Shown here: positions 50,100-59,325 of the stretch, piece after piece
Layout of the letters: each line of letters opens with the position of its first letter
Position numbering within the stretch: the first letter of the stretch is position 1
Source: Tipula vernalis
Lineage: Eukaryota; Arthropoda; Insecta; Diptera; Tipulidae
Assembly: GCA_958295665.1 (NCBI GenBank)
Contig: OY282560.1
Location: forward strand, 47,306,333 to 47,370,332
DNA: 64,000 bases
Direction of reading: 5' to 3'
The notes under the pieces: generated by a model
The model's input: only the letters and a program-made list of their open reading frames with translations
Told to the model about the DNA's origin: nothing
Databases searched by the model: none
Program-made: the position numbers and the translations under genes

Positions 50100-50882
50100 C
50101 GACTATGCTGTACCAATTTACGTTCGACCGTCAAGGCGCAGAGGAATAAAACTAGATAAGGCTTACATTTCAGTTTTTATATGTCTGAGCACCAAGGCAA
50201 TTCATCAAGAATTAGCCGGCGATTTATCGACCCATTCGAATCGATTCGTTTATCGCAGCCTAGTAAAATTTTCAATTTTCTTTCGCAGAACCAAATAACA
50301 TGGAAGTTTAATCCACCAACTGGCTCTCACTTTGGGGGGATTTATGAAGCAGCCGTACAATCAACAAAGTATCATCTGAGGAGAACATTTTCGGAGGCTT
50401 CACTTACCTATGAAAAAATGTCAACCCTTTTGGCACAGATTGAGGCGATTCTGAACTCACGACCACTTTGTGTCAACTCGGACGATGACATAAATCCATT
50501 AACACCGGCACATTTCCTAATTGAACACCTTTATACATCTCTACCTGATCCAGATATCAGTCATATTAAATTGAGTTACCTTTCCAGATGGAATGAAACG
50601 CACTTGTTGCGTACGTTACATAGACTTAAAACTTGCATTGGAGCCGACCTATTGGAAGATGACCTATTGGATCCGTTGCAACAATTAAATGTTGTGCAGC
50701 GTACGAACATTGTCAATGAAGACCCAGTTACTTGCTGTATATACTTCGATCGTCTGGTGAAAACCATCATGAGCATTTTGTCATCACCTAAAGGCTTCGA
50801 GGTAGTCCACATGCTCACATACTTATTTGGCTGGAAAACGATCCCAGAGAAACGGTTAGTGTACAGATGCCTGAGACAATAA
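50100..50882 (+). pseudogene. Chimeric open frame: BEL/Pao integrase core joined to Helitron Rep sequence
   Basis: Before the open frame, LDKAYISVFICLSTKAIHQE (about 50,149-50,208) fits the BEL/Pao integrase core in another frame. The 233-codon frame 50,181-50,882 then has WKFNPPTGSHFGGIYEAAV, YEKMSTLLAQIEAILNSRPL and NPLTPAHFLIEHLYTSLPD, all canonical for the end of the BEL/Pao integrase core. The first-half catalytic Asp region with its SDN motif is deleted. From about 50,690 the same frame reads NEDPVTCCIYFDRLVKTIMS, which belongs to Helitron Rep proteins, not to BEL/Pao. The frame is a chance in-frame junction of two dead elements; no fusion protein function is claimed. Confidence 0.75.
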
Positions 50883-50939
50883 AACTAATTACCGACCTCT
50901 GCTCCGTGTCCAATGATCGAAGTGCTGTTGATTTAATAT

Positions 50940-51968
50940 TCCATACTGGCCAATGGAAAAATCAAGAATTTTATTACCTATCACCAAAGGCGACAGTCGG
51001 CGGGAAATTTTAGTTAAACGCGCGCGAAAATTGCGGGAGCTACTGGAACAAAAATCTTATGATACGTTGGAAACATTCTTAGTTGACGGAAACGTAATTT
51101 GGACTGTGCGGGCATCGATTAATCGACCATCTGTTATGTTTAAGCCCAGGAATGAGACAGCTATGGACAAATTCTTTTAACCCTGTGGATCGCTAGCGTG
51201 TTGAACTCGAACATGGATTTACAATTCATATTAGAGGAGTACTCTTGTGCAGCGTACGTTGTCGAATACGTGAACAAAACCAATCGAGGCATATCCAATA
51301 TTCATCGTCAATTAATCGAGTTGCAGAGCGAGAACCCGGATCATGATTAAACCACTCTTCTTAAGACAATCAGCATCAAAATGTTAAATAGTGTCGAAAT
51401 GAGCAGTCAGGAAGCGACTTGGTATTTGCTGCGTATACTAATGTCTGAATCAAGTCGTGAAGTGGTCTTTGTGCCGACAATATGGCCTCACGAGCATACT
51501 AAACCCCACAAATCAATCAAGCAGATGAACGACGAAGTAGTTGCTGAAGACTCTACAAATGTGTGGACTTCGAATATTATACAAAAGTATGAATTACGAA
51601 ACGGCATGAACGAGGTTTGCCTTGCAGATTTCGCGGCATGGTACTCGCCAGCTAAAACTTACCGAGCCACAACTACGACATCTGATATTGATAGTAATGA
51701 AGGCGATGATGGCCGTGACAATGAGAGCAACAATGCCAATGTAAACGCTATCGAGGAGAATACTGTTAATGCGCTATACCGAAAACGAGACAAAAGCCGT
51801 GTTGTTAGATCCCGGCAGTATGATATTGCCGATCTGATTAACTGGAAACGAGAGATTGTGACATTGTATGTTCCATTCCGAAACGAATTGTGTGACTTGC
51901 TAGACAGATACAAGTTTTTGGGGGCGTACGGTGAACAATTAGACTCGATCATGTCTAAATATAGATAA
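50940..51968 (+). pseudogene. Helitron RepHel, region between Rep and helicase (frameshifted)
   Basis: KRARKLRELLEQKSYDTLE and ASINRPSVMFKPRNETAMD (frame 50,953-51,180) are followed after a frameshift at about 51,178 by NSNMDLQFILEEYSCAAYVV and EYVNKTNRGISNIHRQLIEL (about 51,202-51,325), a very typical Helitron Rep-linker sequence. A stop and a frame change lead to 51,381-51,968. That frame holds MLNSVEMSSQEATWYLLRI, VVFVPTIWPHEHTK and NEVCLADFAAWYSP, then an acidic Asn/Asp-rich insert and YRKRDKSRVVRSRQYD. All are in the order found in intact RepHel proteins. The Rep tyrosines that cut DNA are not identifiable. Confidence 0.8.
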
Positions 51969-52099
51969 TCGAAACAAAGCCGTCGAGGAGTATCGCAAGA
52001 TATGCAATGAAATTGATGACGAAGTAGAGCAAGCCAAGAATTTGTAAAAACAACGTTGGTTTTGAAGAATCAAACGACGCTGATATCGGCAATTGTTCG

Positions 52100-52960
52100 A
52101 CAGCGACCGAACGTGATGCCGAAGCAAGAATACTGCAAATTGGTACGACTGATGAGCAACGTAAGTTGATGCTGCAGGCAATACATGTTTTACATGACAA
52201 CACTGGTGAGTGTCAACCAATTCAAACCTTCTTCACCGGGCCCGCTGGTTGCGGTAAGACATTCACTTTGCGAATACTAATGGAAACATACAACCGATTT
52301 GCGCAGACTCACCGACGCGTATATCGGTTGTTCAACCACAGGCAAGGCTGCAGTGACCATAAACGGAACGGCAATACATTCGGCATTCAAAATAACCATG
52401 GCCAGAAGACAGTGTAGTAGCTTGGGACATGAATCACTGGAAGCTTATCGCAATGTTTTCGCTAATATAAAAGTAATAATCATTGATGAGGTTAGCATGA
52501 TGAGCGCAGAACTGCTGAATATCGCACATGCGCACCTTACTCATATCACAGATATGGGTAACAAACCGTATAAACAAGCAATTGCTGGAGCAGTGCCCTG
52601 GAATTCACTGGATCATTATCCATTGCGACAAGTTATGCGCCAAAGTGATGTGATGTTTTCGACAATCCTAACGAAAATTGGTAACAGTCAAACTTTGCTT
52701 TCCGAAGAGAAAGCGCTGCTTAACACACGCTTTCGAACAATTAATTGGTGCCGAGAAAATGTACCAGGGGCGATCAGGCTCTTTAATGTAAACCGAGATG
52801 TTGATGGTTTCAACTCCAATGCATTCGAATCTACGACCGATTGCATCTCCGATAATATGATCTCGGGGTACAGGACTCAACAAGAGTTGACGAGCTGATG
52901 TAACGATCTGTTCAAGAAGACTGTGATGGAGACAAGTGGTTTGCCATATTTGCTGCGACA
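52100..52960 (+). pseudogene. Helitron Pif1-like helicase fragment (Walker A and B present, truncated)
   Basis: The frame 52,166-52,417 contains FFTGPAGCGKTFTLRILM, the Walker A motif, with GPAGCGKT at 52,238-52,261. A +1 frameshift near 52,290 leads into 52,299-52,898 with STTGKAAVTINGTAIHSAF and the Walker B IIIDEVSMM at about 52,476-52,502. After HAHLTHITDM a deletion joins to LDHYPLRQVMRQSDVMFSTI and TRFRTINWC, which belong well downstream in Pif1-like helicases. Motifs V and VI are missing. The family unwinds DNA 5' to 3'; this copy cannot. Confidence 0.82.
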
Positions 52961-53123
52961 AACAAAGAGGTGGTACAAACATTTTTGAACTTTTTTGTTG
53001 TTTCATTGATTGCATACAAAATTGTTTTTCTCCTCTTTTCTAAATCCTAATCTAAATATTTGTTAACAAACTTAGGACTAAAGCGCAATAGAAGATATTT
53101 TTCTGTTTATATATGTATATTCT

Positions 53124-53488
53124 GTGCTAATAGATCATGTTTAAATGTCAAATTCTCTTAAACCGCAAGAGAATACCATCGTTCGGAAAACTCCAAAAGC
53201 ATAAGCAACTTTTACATAATGCCGCTAGGTGTCACTAAATATTTGCTGTCAAGAATTGTATGACATTTTTATGTGTGCATTTTGTAAATATAAGCAAAAA
53301 TATTTTCGTGTTATAAAAGTGATTATTATTAACACATGATAATTAAATTGATTGAGAACTTTTTATAAACGTCCGTTTGAAAAACGTCAGTAATATTTTT
53401 TTGATTTGGTAGTGACATCTAGTGGCAAACCCTCTCTACGTTTTCTTTGATCGTGCTGACTCTTTCGGCAAAACATGATCTATAGCGC
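53124..53488. mobile_element. Candidate ~365-bp TIR element (MITE-like)
   Basis: GTGCTAATAGATCATGTTT at 53,124-53,142 is matched in inverted orientation by AAACATGATCTATAGCGC at 53,471-53,488 (one gap, one mismatch). A second inverted pair lies inside: TGCCGCTAGGTGTCACTA at 53,220-53,237 and TAGTGACATCTAGTGGCA at 53,410-53,427 (16 of 18 match). The left arm is longer by about 35 bases, which include a private hairpin (ATTCTCTT/AAGAGAAT, 53,152-53,174). No open frame and no obvious target duplication. Superfamily not assigned. Confidence 0.6.
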
Positions 53489-53489
53489 A

Positions 53490-56085
53490 AAAAAAAATTC
53501 AAATAAATTCATGAAGACTTGATCTAAAATTTTATTGTTCAGTTTTGTAGCAATTTAAATTGAGCAAGTCTACCAAGAATAATTCAATTTAATGGCTGTA
53601 TGATACTCACTTTTTTCCAAGTGCAATAAAGTGCTGCAAAACTAGTAAAGCGAAACAGAGAAGGGTAGTGTAGACAATACTATATGGAAATATTTTAATG
53701 TTTCGGAAATAGAATCAAAATTTTCAGAATAAAGAATATTTATTTTTTGGTTCTTAATTGATTTTTTACGTAAGAAATATGAGACCCGCGCATAATAAAT
53801 TTGCATTAGTTTCCACAATTAATTGCAGCGACATAATTTATATGTTAAGTTAATTTATATACTATTTTCTTTTGTACACAAATTTTCATTGGTAGAAATG
53901 TAGGAAAAAAGTATCTAATGTTAAAAAAAAGAATCAAATCCAATTCTTTTTTTGCTATATTTGCTCAATTAACTGCTAGAAAAATTCAGCTACCACTTTT
54001 TTTTTGACGTTTCTATATTTTATCAAATCTATGGTGTATACAGTCACTCTCACAAATATTTTGTATGTATATTTTTTCTCTCACTCCGTTTGTCTTTCCT
54101 AGTTACTGAAGAAGTGGGGAAAAAAGTGAGTATGTCGATATGAGATATAATCGATAGTCGATATGAGAGTTATTTGCAAATGTCGAACACGTTCGAGCAT
54201 GTTCTAAATTTTATACAAAAACTAGCAACAATCAGAAAAATATTTTGTTAGTTGTGATTTTAAGAATCGTTTGCAATTAAAACTGGTGTCAAATTTCAAA
54301 TCTGAATAAGTAGCCACTGTTCGTTTTTTGTTATTCGTTTCACAGAAAGCTAACATTAATCAACACAATTTTTATAAATGTGTACCTCCCCGATCCAGTG
54401 ATATACTTACACCGTTCAACTTAAGTAAACATTTAAATTTACTTATGTCTATTACGGTTGTATTTTGGAACCTTTGCTCAATTTGAATTGTACCAGAAAA
54501 TAGAGTACGAGTAGATATACTAGAAGTATGTGTACGAGTCGGCCCTTGGGGACACATGCCTCATCTAGTTGCCTGATTTTATTTGCTTATTTGTTAAGTT
54601 TGTTAGTTTTGTTTCTTTCATGAAATTTCCTGTTTTTTATTTTGTTTTTGTCTATGCCAACGTCCTTTCATTTTAGTAATGCCATAAGTGTGGTCGAGGA
54701 AAGTATAGTGTTTTACAAAAAAGGTAATTTTCGTCATTCATAAAATAATAAACTGATTTGTTGTATTTTCATTTGTTTACTAGCTTAATTATCTGAATAG
54801 TAACTGCGTTAAAATTTTCTAAATAATTTTCCTAATTACAGTTAAACTGTTAATTAGTGTAACAAGTATATATTGTCTAAGTGTAATTATGCTATACGTG
54901 TGCCATTTTTAAGTTCAAAACTATCCCGGTATGTCAATTTATTTTTTTTTTAATATTTTTATAATTACATATTTTCAAAACATTAGAACTATGATTTTAT
55001 TTTTATTTGTACATAAAAAATTAACATAACCTAAATATTTTTTACCAATTTTGTTTTTTTTTTTTTTGGAACCCTGTTTATTTTAAATTAAAGGTAATAT
55101 TATTTAGCTTTTTGGTATAAGGTGTATAAATGTATTAAAGACTTAAAATTATGTAATATTATAGTATATAAGGGGGGCGATGACTTAAAAATATGTAATA
55201 CTATGTTTTACTTGTATGTTGAATCCTTTTTTATCACAAAATTTTTTTTTAGTTTTGTTTTATTTATTTTTATTGTGTAATATAACAAACTATGTTATAT
55301 TTTTATAGAGTTCTGTTAATTTAATGAGGGCAACATAACCATTTTTATGCCTTACCAAATTAGAATCAAATGTACATATTTTTGTATCGCACACACATCG
55401 AGAAAAGTTATTTGCAATTTGCGTATTATTTCAGTATAAAACCTAGTGTAGGACATATTACGATGGTATAGTCTTATGAATTATATATTTTTATATGGAA
55501 TATTTATCTCAAATAACACGATGGTACTTACATAAATTTTCTTTTGTTTTTCCTTTGACTTATTTATTGTATATGTCTCGGGAGATATAACCTTATTTTC
55601 CATAGAAATATCGTTTTCTGCATAATAAGATGGTTGACAAATTGAAATTATTAAATAAATCGTTTGTTTTTTTTTTCTATGTATTTCTGGTTGTGTTCAA
55701 ATGGGTAAATTGTTATATTACAGTTGGGAAAATATCGCATGCTATGGAATATCAATGAGTCTACTTTAAATTAGTGTTCAAACATTAAATTAAGCATTTT
55801 AGAGAACTACCTAACAATAATTTAAATTTTTCGTATCTCCCTATTTCATTTTCCATATTTTCGGAACCTCCTTTTAGGCTCAATTATAAAATACTTCGTC
55901 GTTGATGTTGTATTTGTAAAGTGCTTAAATCAAATTGTAGTAGAAAATAGTTACATGTAGACACAAACGAAAGTCAATGTAAAATGTACGAAAAATGCGA
56001 GTTGGTCTCTGAACGTAGCCACAGCTAGTAAAAATAAAGAATACACTAAAATGAACAAAAATAGTTTTATTTCGTAAAACAATAC
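53490..56085. other. AT-rich non-coding DNA; right part may be a Gypsy 5' LTR
   Basis: No gene is recognised. The stretch has many poly(T)/poly(A) runs. GTCGATATGAGA occurs twice near 54,135-54,165. Minus-strand open frames at 54,372-54,557 and 55,925-56,302 have no domain and look like chance; the latter overlaps the Gypsy leader. The sequence ending ACACAACA at about 56,091 directly before the primer binding site should be the end of a 5' LTR by position, but with no second LTR in the window its start cannot be set. Confidence 0.5.
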
Positions 56086-56091
56086 ACAACA

Positions 56092-56112
56092 TGGCGCTGC
56101 CGGTAGGATCGG
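56092..56112 (+). promoter_or_regulatory. Primer binding site, complementary to tRNA-Ser 3' end
   Basis: TGGCGCTGCCGGTAGGATCGG starts with TGG, the complement of the tRNA CCA end. It matches the complement of an insect tRNA-Ser 3' end at most positions, with a few mismatches, as I recall that tRNA. Its place between the presumed LTR end and gag fits a reverse-transcription primer site. Confidence 0.6.
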
Positions 56113-56249
56113 TATTTGCAATCGTAGAAAGATAAAATAAAAGGAAAATACCGAAGAAAATAAATAATAAAATTGATAATGAAACAAATAAAAATATTTG
56201 GTGTAGTGGGCAATAAATAAAAATAAATAAAAAAATCCAGGATTTTGCA

Positions 56250-56930
56250 CGTGGAAACAACATAAATGAATCGTGGACCAGATTCAAGCAGCAGTTTAAC
56301 ACGTTCGAGTATATGTTGGCAACGGAATCTAATGAAAAACAGAGTAGATGAAATTAGCGATATTTCTGAACATTGGTGGCTCGGATGTAATATCCATATA
56401 CAATAACCTAAAAATAAAGGATGAGAAAAATGTTAAATTAGACGATGTGCTCACCAAATTCGACAAATATTGTGACCCCAAAAAGAATGTGGTTTATCAA
56501 AGGTACGTTTTTGGAAGTGTATAAAATGTGCGAATTCAAGTATGATTCGCACAAAAGAGATAAAATTGTGCTAGGAGTGTATCACGTCGGACTGCAAGAA
56601 CGGCTATTAACCAACGAGAATTTAACGTACGAGAAGGCGGTGGAGATATGTCGGATTCATGAAATTAATCAAGCTCATGTGAAGGAGGTGCAAGGAAATA
56701 ACAACGTACAGGTTAACAACATAACCAAAAATAAAACAGGTACAAAATGTAAAAATATTAATGATAAGGAAGTACAAAATAATGTGAACAATTTTTTTTT
56801 TGTAAGAAATGTAAGACGAAGCATGTTTGGAGGGAATGTCCAGCATATGATAAGATATGTAATAAATGTCATAAAAAAGGTCATTTGGCTCAGGAATGTT
56901 ATCGTAAAAAAGCACATGTTCAATCTATAG
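56250..56930 (+). pseudogene. Gypsy gag with two zinc knuckles (frameshifted)
   Basis: Read across frames, FKQQFNTFEYMLATESNEKQ, LKIKDEKNVKLDDVLTKFD and NVVYQRYVFGS (56,285-56,520) are typical Gypsy gag sequence. The frame 56,445-56,930 continues with RDKIVLGVYHVGLQERLL and YEKAVEICRIHEINQAHVKE. After another shift near 56,800, in a T run, two CCHC knuckles are legible (CKKCKTKHVWRECP and CNKCHKKGHLAQECY, about 56,800-56,910). Stops follow almost at once and the protease region is missing or unrecognisable before the RT. Gag would bind genomic RNA; this copy encodes no complete protein. Confidence 0.78.
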
Positions 56931-57044
56931 AGAAAAGGGAAATACAGTTAGTGAATAATTCTAATCAAAATAATGTTAAAGGAGAATTAAATTGCAATTT
57001 TGTTGTGGATTCACTCTTAGTAGAACAGAAAAATAGAGACATGT

Positions 57045-57690
57045 GGTCAAACTTTAAATAAATTAGAATTCGATCGTATTATTTCGAAAGTAAATGAGCC
57101 CGTCGAGTGGATCAGTAATTTGGTCATTGTCGAAAAAGCTGATAAATCGTTGCGTTTATGCTTAGATCCGAAGGAATTAAATGAAGCCATTTTACCGGAA
57201 TATTTTCAGATTCCAACGCTTGAGGAGATATCAACTAATTTAACGAACAAGAAAATATTTAGTGTGTTCGATATGCAAATTGGGTTTTGGCATGTCCAAC
57301 TAGACAACAAATCAAGTAAGTTATGCAGTTTCAATTCTATATTTGGAGTTTATAAGTTCGAGAAGCTACCATTTGGGTTAGCAGTGGCTCCACAGTTATT
57401 TCAAAAAATTAATGTAGAAATTTTTGGGAATATTGAAGGCGTAACAATTTATATAGACAATTTATTAATAGCAGCAAGTAGCGAAGTTGAACATGATCGA
57501 ATAATGGGAAGGGTAATAGAAACTGCTAAGAAATATAATATTAAATTCAACGCGAAAAAAATTCAATATAAAGTTGGCAGTGTGTTTTCTTATCAAAGAA
57601 TGGGATAAAGGGAGATCTCAATAGAATAAAAGCGATAGAAGCAATAAAAATTCCTCAAAATAAAAAAGAATTGCAAAGTATCCTGGGGGT
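57045..57690 (+). pseudogene. Gypsy reverse transcriptase, N-terminal part, catalytic Asp lost
   Basis: VEWISNLVIVEKADKSLRLC opens the RT. ELNEAILPEYFQIPTLEEIS, FSVFDMQIGFWHVQLD (first catalytic Asp) and LPFGLAVAPQLFQK follow. The YxDD box is changed: Tyr-Ile-Asp-Asn at 57,450-57,461, so the second Asp of the pair is replaced. A frameshift near 57,590 precedes a stop at 57,606-57,608. Further RT connection sequence (LQSILGV, in another frame) reaches the Foldback insertion at 57,697. Confidence 0.85.
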
Positions 57691-57704
57691 AATAAAGGGT
57701 TAGC

Positions 57705-57875
57705 CCCTTAATCTTGCAATACATAATCTTGCAATACAAAATCTTACATTACAAAATCTTGCATTATAAAATCTTGCATTACAAAATCATGCATTACAAA
57801 ATCTTGCATTACATAATCTTGCATTACAAAATCTTGCATTACATAATCTTGCACCAAAAATCTTGCATATAAGAA
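57705..57875 (+). repeat. Left subterminal 15-bp tandem repeats (AAAATCTTGCATTAC)
   Basis: ATCTT recurs at 57,711, 57,726, 57,741 and 57,756 and on, a 15-bp period, for about eleven units. The array ends by running into the palindrome. Units vary at a few positions (AATCTTACATTAC, AATCATGCATTAC). Confidence 0.92.
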
Positions 57876-57945
57876 TTTCCCGTACATTTATAGAATCGCG
57901 CGCGCGATTCTATAAATGTACGGGAAATTCTTATATGCAAGATTT
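57858..57945. repeat. Perfect 88-bp palindrome with no spacer
   Basis: Bases 57,858-57,901 are the exact reverse complement of 57,902-57,945: arms of 44 bp, centre within GCGCGCGCG. I checked all 44 positions by eye. The outer 8-10 bases of each arm are one subterminal repeat unit (AAATCTTGCAT), so the right arm starts a short inverted-orientation unit. Perfect zero-spacer palindromes are normally unstable, so this is either very recent or a sequencing/assembly fold-back. Confidence 0.93.
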
Positions 57946-58033
57946 AAAACTACACTGTGTTATGATATGAATATAATTTAATCTAATCAAAGTTGCATTT
58001 TCCACCTCATAAACATATATAAAAACAAAAGTG

Positions 58034-58267
58034 GGTCAAAAGCTACACGTACAAGAAGCTGGAGTTTATAAGATTATAAAAAAGTTGTCAGATGAACTTA
58101 TTGTAGCAAAAGCTCAAATCGAAAAAGTGAAATCCGGAGAACGCCTTCCAAAGAAAAGAAAAACAATAATTAAAAATAAAAAAATTAAACGGATTCTTAA
58201 AAAAAGGGAAAAAATCTGTAAGACTGATTTTTTAAAGAGAATCGCGCACAACATGATACTTTTTTAA
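58034..58267 (+). CDS. Unrecognised Lys-rich open frame inside the Foldback-like element
   Basis: A frame of about 78 codons lies in the unique middle of the 940-bp element and has no ATG; it opens with GTG after an upstream stop. The product contains YKIIKKLSDELIVAKAQIEK and ERLPKKRKTIIKNKKIKRIL: Lys-rich, probably helical, with a nuclear-localisation-like basic cluster. I recognise no transposase motif. It could be a captured or leftover exon of an autonomous partner's protein, or a chance frame. No splice sites are evident. Confidence 0.25.
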   Translation, partial: GQKLHVQEAGVYKIIKKLSDELIVAKAQIEKVKSGERLPKKRKTIIKNKKIKRILKKREKICKTDFLKRIAHNMILF

Positions 58268-58484
58268 ATTGCCATATAATTTATTTTATGTTATGTTTCT
58301 TTATTTTTAATGTTGCCTATTAATTTATAATTTTATTTTATTTTTAATAGCCATGTATGTGTTTTTAATTGATGAAATTAAAATAAATAAATACTCGAAA
58401 ATCACTTAAGTGTGTATTTAAATTTATAATTGAGAATTTATAAACTTTTAGGAAAAGCAAGATTATGTTGAAATTAATAATTAA

Positions 58485-58625
58485 AACTGCAAGATTTTGT
58501 AAAGCAAGATTTTGGATTTGCAAGATTTTGGATTTGCAAGATTTTGGATTTGCAAGATTTTGTAATGCAAGATTTTTATTAAATGCAAGATTTTGTACTT
58601 GCATGATTTTGTAATGCAAGATTTC
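58485..58625 (-). repeat. Right subterminal 15-18-bp tandem repeats (inverted)
   Basis: About nine units of GCAAGATTTTGTAAT / GCAAGATTTTGGATTT are the reverse complement of the left-end repeats, with a slightly longer and less regular period. Together with the left set they give the element the fold-back structure. Confidence 0.9.
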
Positions 58626-58636
58626 GGGGCGCTCCC

Positions 58637-59325
58637 GGTAATAAACTATATGCGTTCGTTCGTAACTAATCTAGCAGAGGTGTTGAGTCCATTACGAGAA
58701 TTAATAAAAAAGAATAGGGAATTTGGCTGGTTAGATATACATTCAAAAACTTTAGATAATATCAAGAATTTAATAGTTAAGTCTCCAGCATTGGGTGTAT
58801 ATGATGAAAAAAAGCGATAGTCATACAAACTGATACTTCACAAAACGGAATAGGGTCATGTATAATGCAGGATGGGAAGCCAATATGTCAAGGGTCACGA
58901 AGTTTGTCAGATACAGAAACACAGTATTCCCAAATAGATAAGGAGTTACTGGCAGTAGTGTATGCGTGCAAAAAATTTCATAATTACATTTATGGTAGAT
59001 CATTTAAAATGGGAAGGTTCATTTTTATTGTTGATCTGCTATCGAGAACAGAAGCGGTTGATAAAAATTATGAAGAGGATCTAACCCAAGTCATTCACAC
59101 CATAAATTTAACGCAAGATCGGGAATTACAATTTATCAAAGAAGCGGAAATGGATCCAGTTTTATGTCGAATCAAAGAATTTTGCCTTAAGGGATGGCCA
59201 GTAAAACAACATCTGAAAGATGGTGAACAGTTTTATTACAAAATTCGGAATGACATATATTTTGAAAATAACTTGTTGTTTTTTGATGACAGGGTAATAG
59301 TACCGCACAGTTTATGAAAAGATAT
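58637..59325 (+). pseudogene. Gypsy RT end, RNase H (internally deleted) and integrase linker
   Basis: FVTNLAEVLSPLRELIKKN and FGWLDIHSKTLDNIKNLI (frame 58,593-58,820, of which only the part after 58,637 is Gypsy) are the RT-RNase H connection. A frameshift at about 58,815 leads to TDTSQNGIGSCIM and SDTETQYSQIDKELLAVVYA, the RNase H core. FHNYIYGRSFKMG is then joined directly to FIFIVDLLSRTEAV, which in intact elements lies about 50-60 residues further on: an in-frame deletion that removes later RNase H catalytic residues. The frame continues to 59,317 with EMDPVLCRIKEF and RNDIYFENNLLFFDDRVIV, the region before the integrase zinc finger. Confidence 0.82.

Larger units (their letters stand above)
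46939..50680 (+). mobile_element. BEL/Pao LTR retrotransposon, heavily decayed internal region
   Basis: Gag (DUF1759-type domain and zinc knuckles), a peptidase A17 remnant, BEL-type RT, RNase H and integrase core appear in the canonical BEL/Pao order across about 3.7 kb, a little shorter than an intact internal region. Parts are missing: the protease active-site segment and most of the integrase before its last catalytic region. Frames change many times. The right end runs into a Helitron relic without recognisable LTR sequence. No LTR pair was found. Confidence 0.85.
50690..52960 (+). mobile_element. Helitron relic (Rep and Pif1-like helicase fragments)
   Basis: Pieces of one Helitron RepHel protein follow in the correct order in changing frames: the Rep catalytic-domain edge, the linker after Rep, and the Pif1-family helicase N-terminal part with Walker A and B. 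Roughly the last half of the helicase is deleted or unrecognisable. I found no convincing 3' hairpin followed by CTRR, and no 5' TC terminus, so the ends of the element are not defined. Rolling-circle transposons of this type encode one large protein of about 1,400-1,500 residues; here at most half can be accounted for. Confidence 0.8.
57697..58636. mobile_element. Foldback-like DNA transposon, 940 bp, with 9-bp target duplication
   Basis: The element interrupts the Gypsy RT/RNase H region. It is flanked by a perfect 9-bp direct repeat, GGTAATAAA (57,688-57,696 and 58,637-58,645); removing the element and one repeat restores the Gypsy reading frame at that point. Ends are inverted: GGGTTAGCCCCTTAATCTTG on the left against GGGAGCGCCCCGAAATCTTG on the right (20 of the first 26 positions agree). 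Behind each end is a tandem of a 15-18-bp unit, AAAATCTTGCATTAC on the left and its reverse complement on the right. Foldback elements of Drosophila (MULE-related) have this plan and 9-bp duplications; Merlin also gives 8-9 bp. Non-autonomous. Confidence 0.85.

Noticed and set aside
53152..53174. Helitron 3'-terminal hairpin (ATTCTCTT, 7-base loop, AAGAGAAT)
   Set aside because: No CTRR follows the hairpin within the usual distance, and it lies inside the inverted-repeat element at 53,124-53,488.
55925..56302. 125-codon minus-strand open frame, Phe/Leu/Ile-rich, membrane-protein-like
   Set aside because: Composition is what AT-rich DNA gives by chance. It overlaps the Gypsy primer binding site and leader on the other strand and has no recognisable domain.
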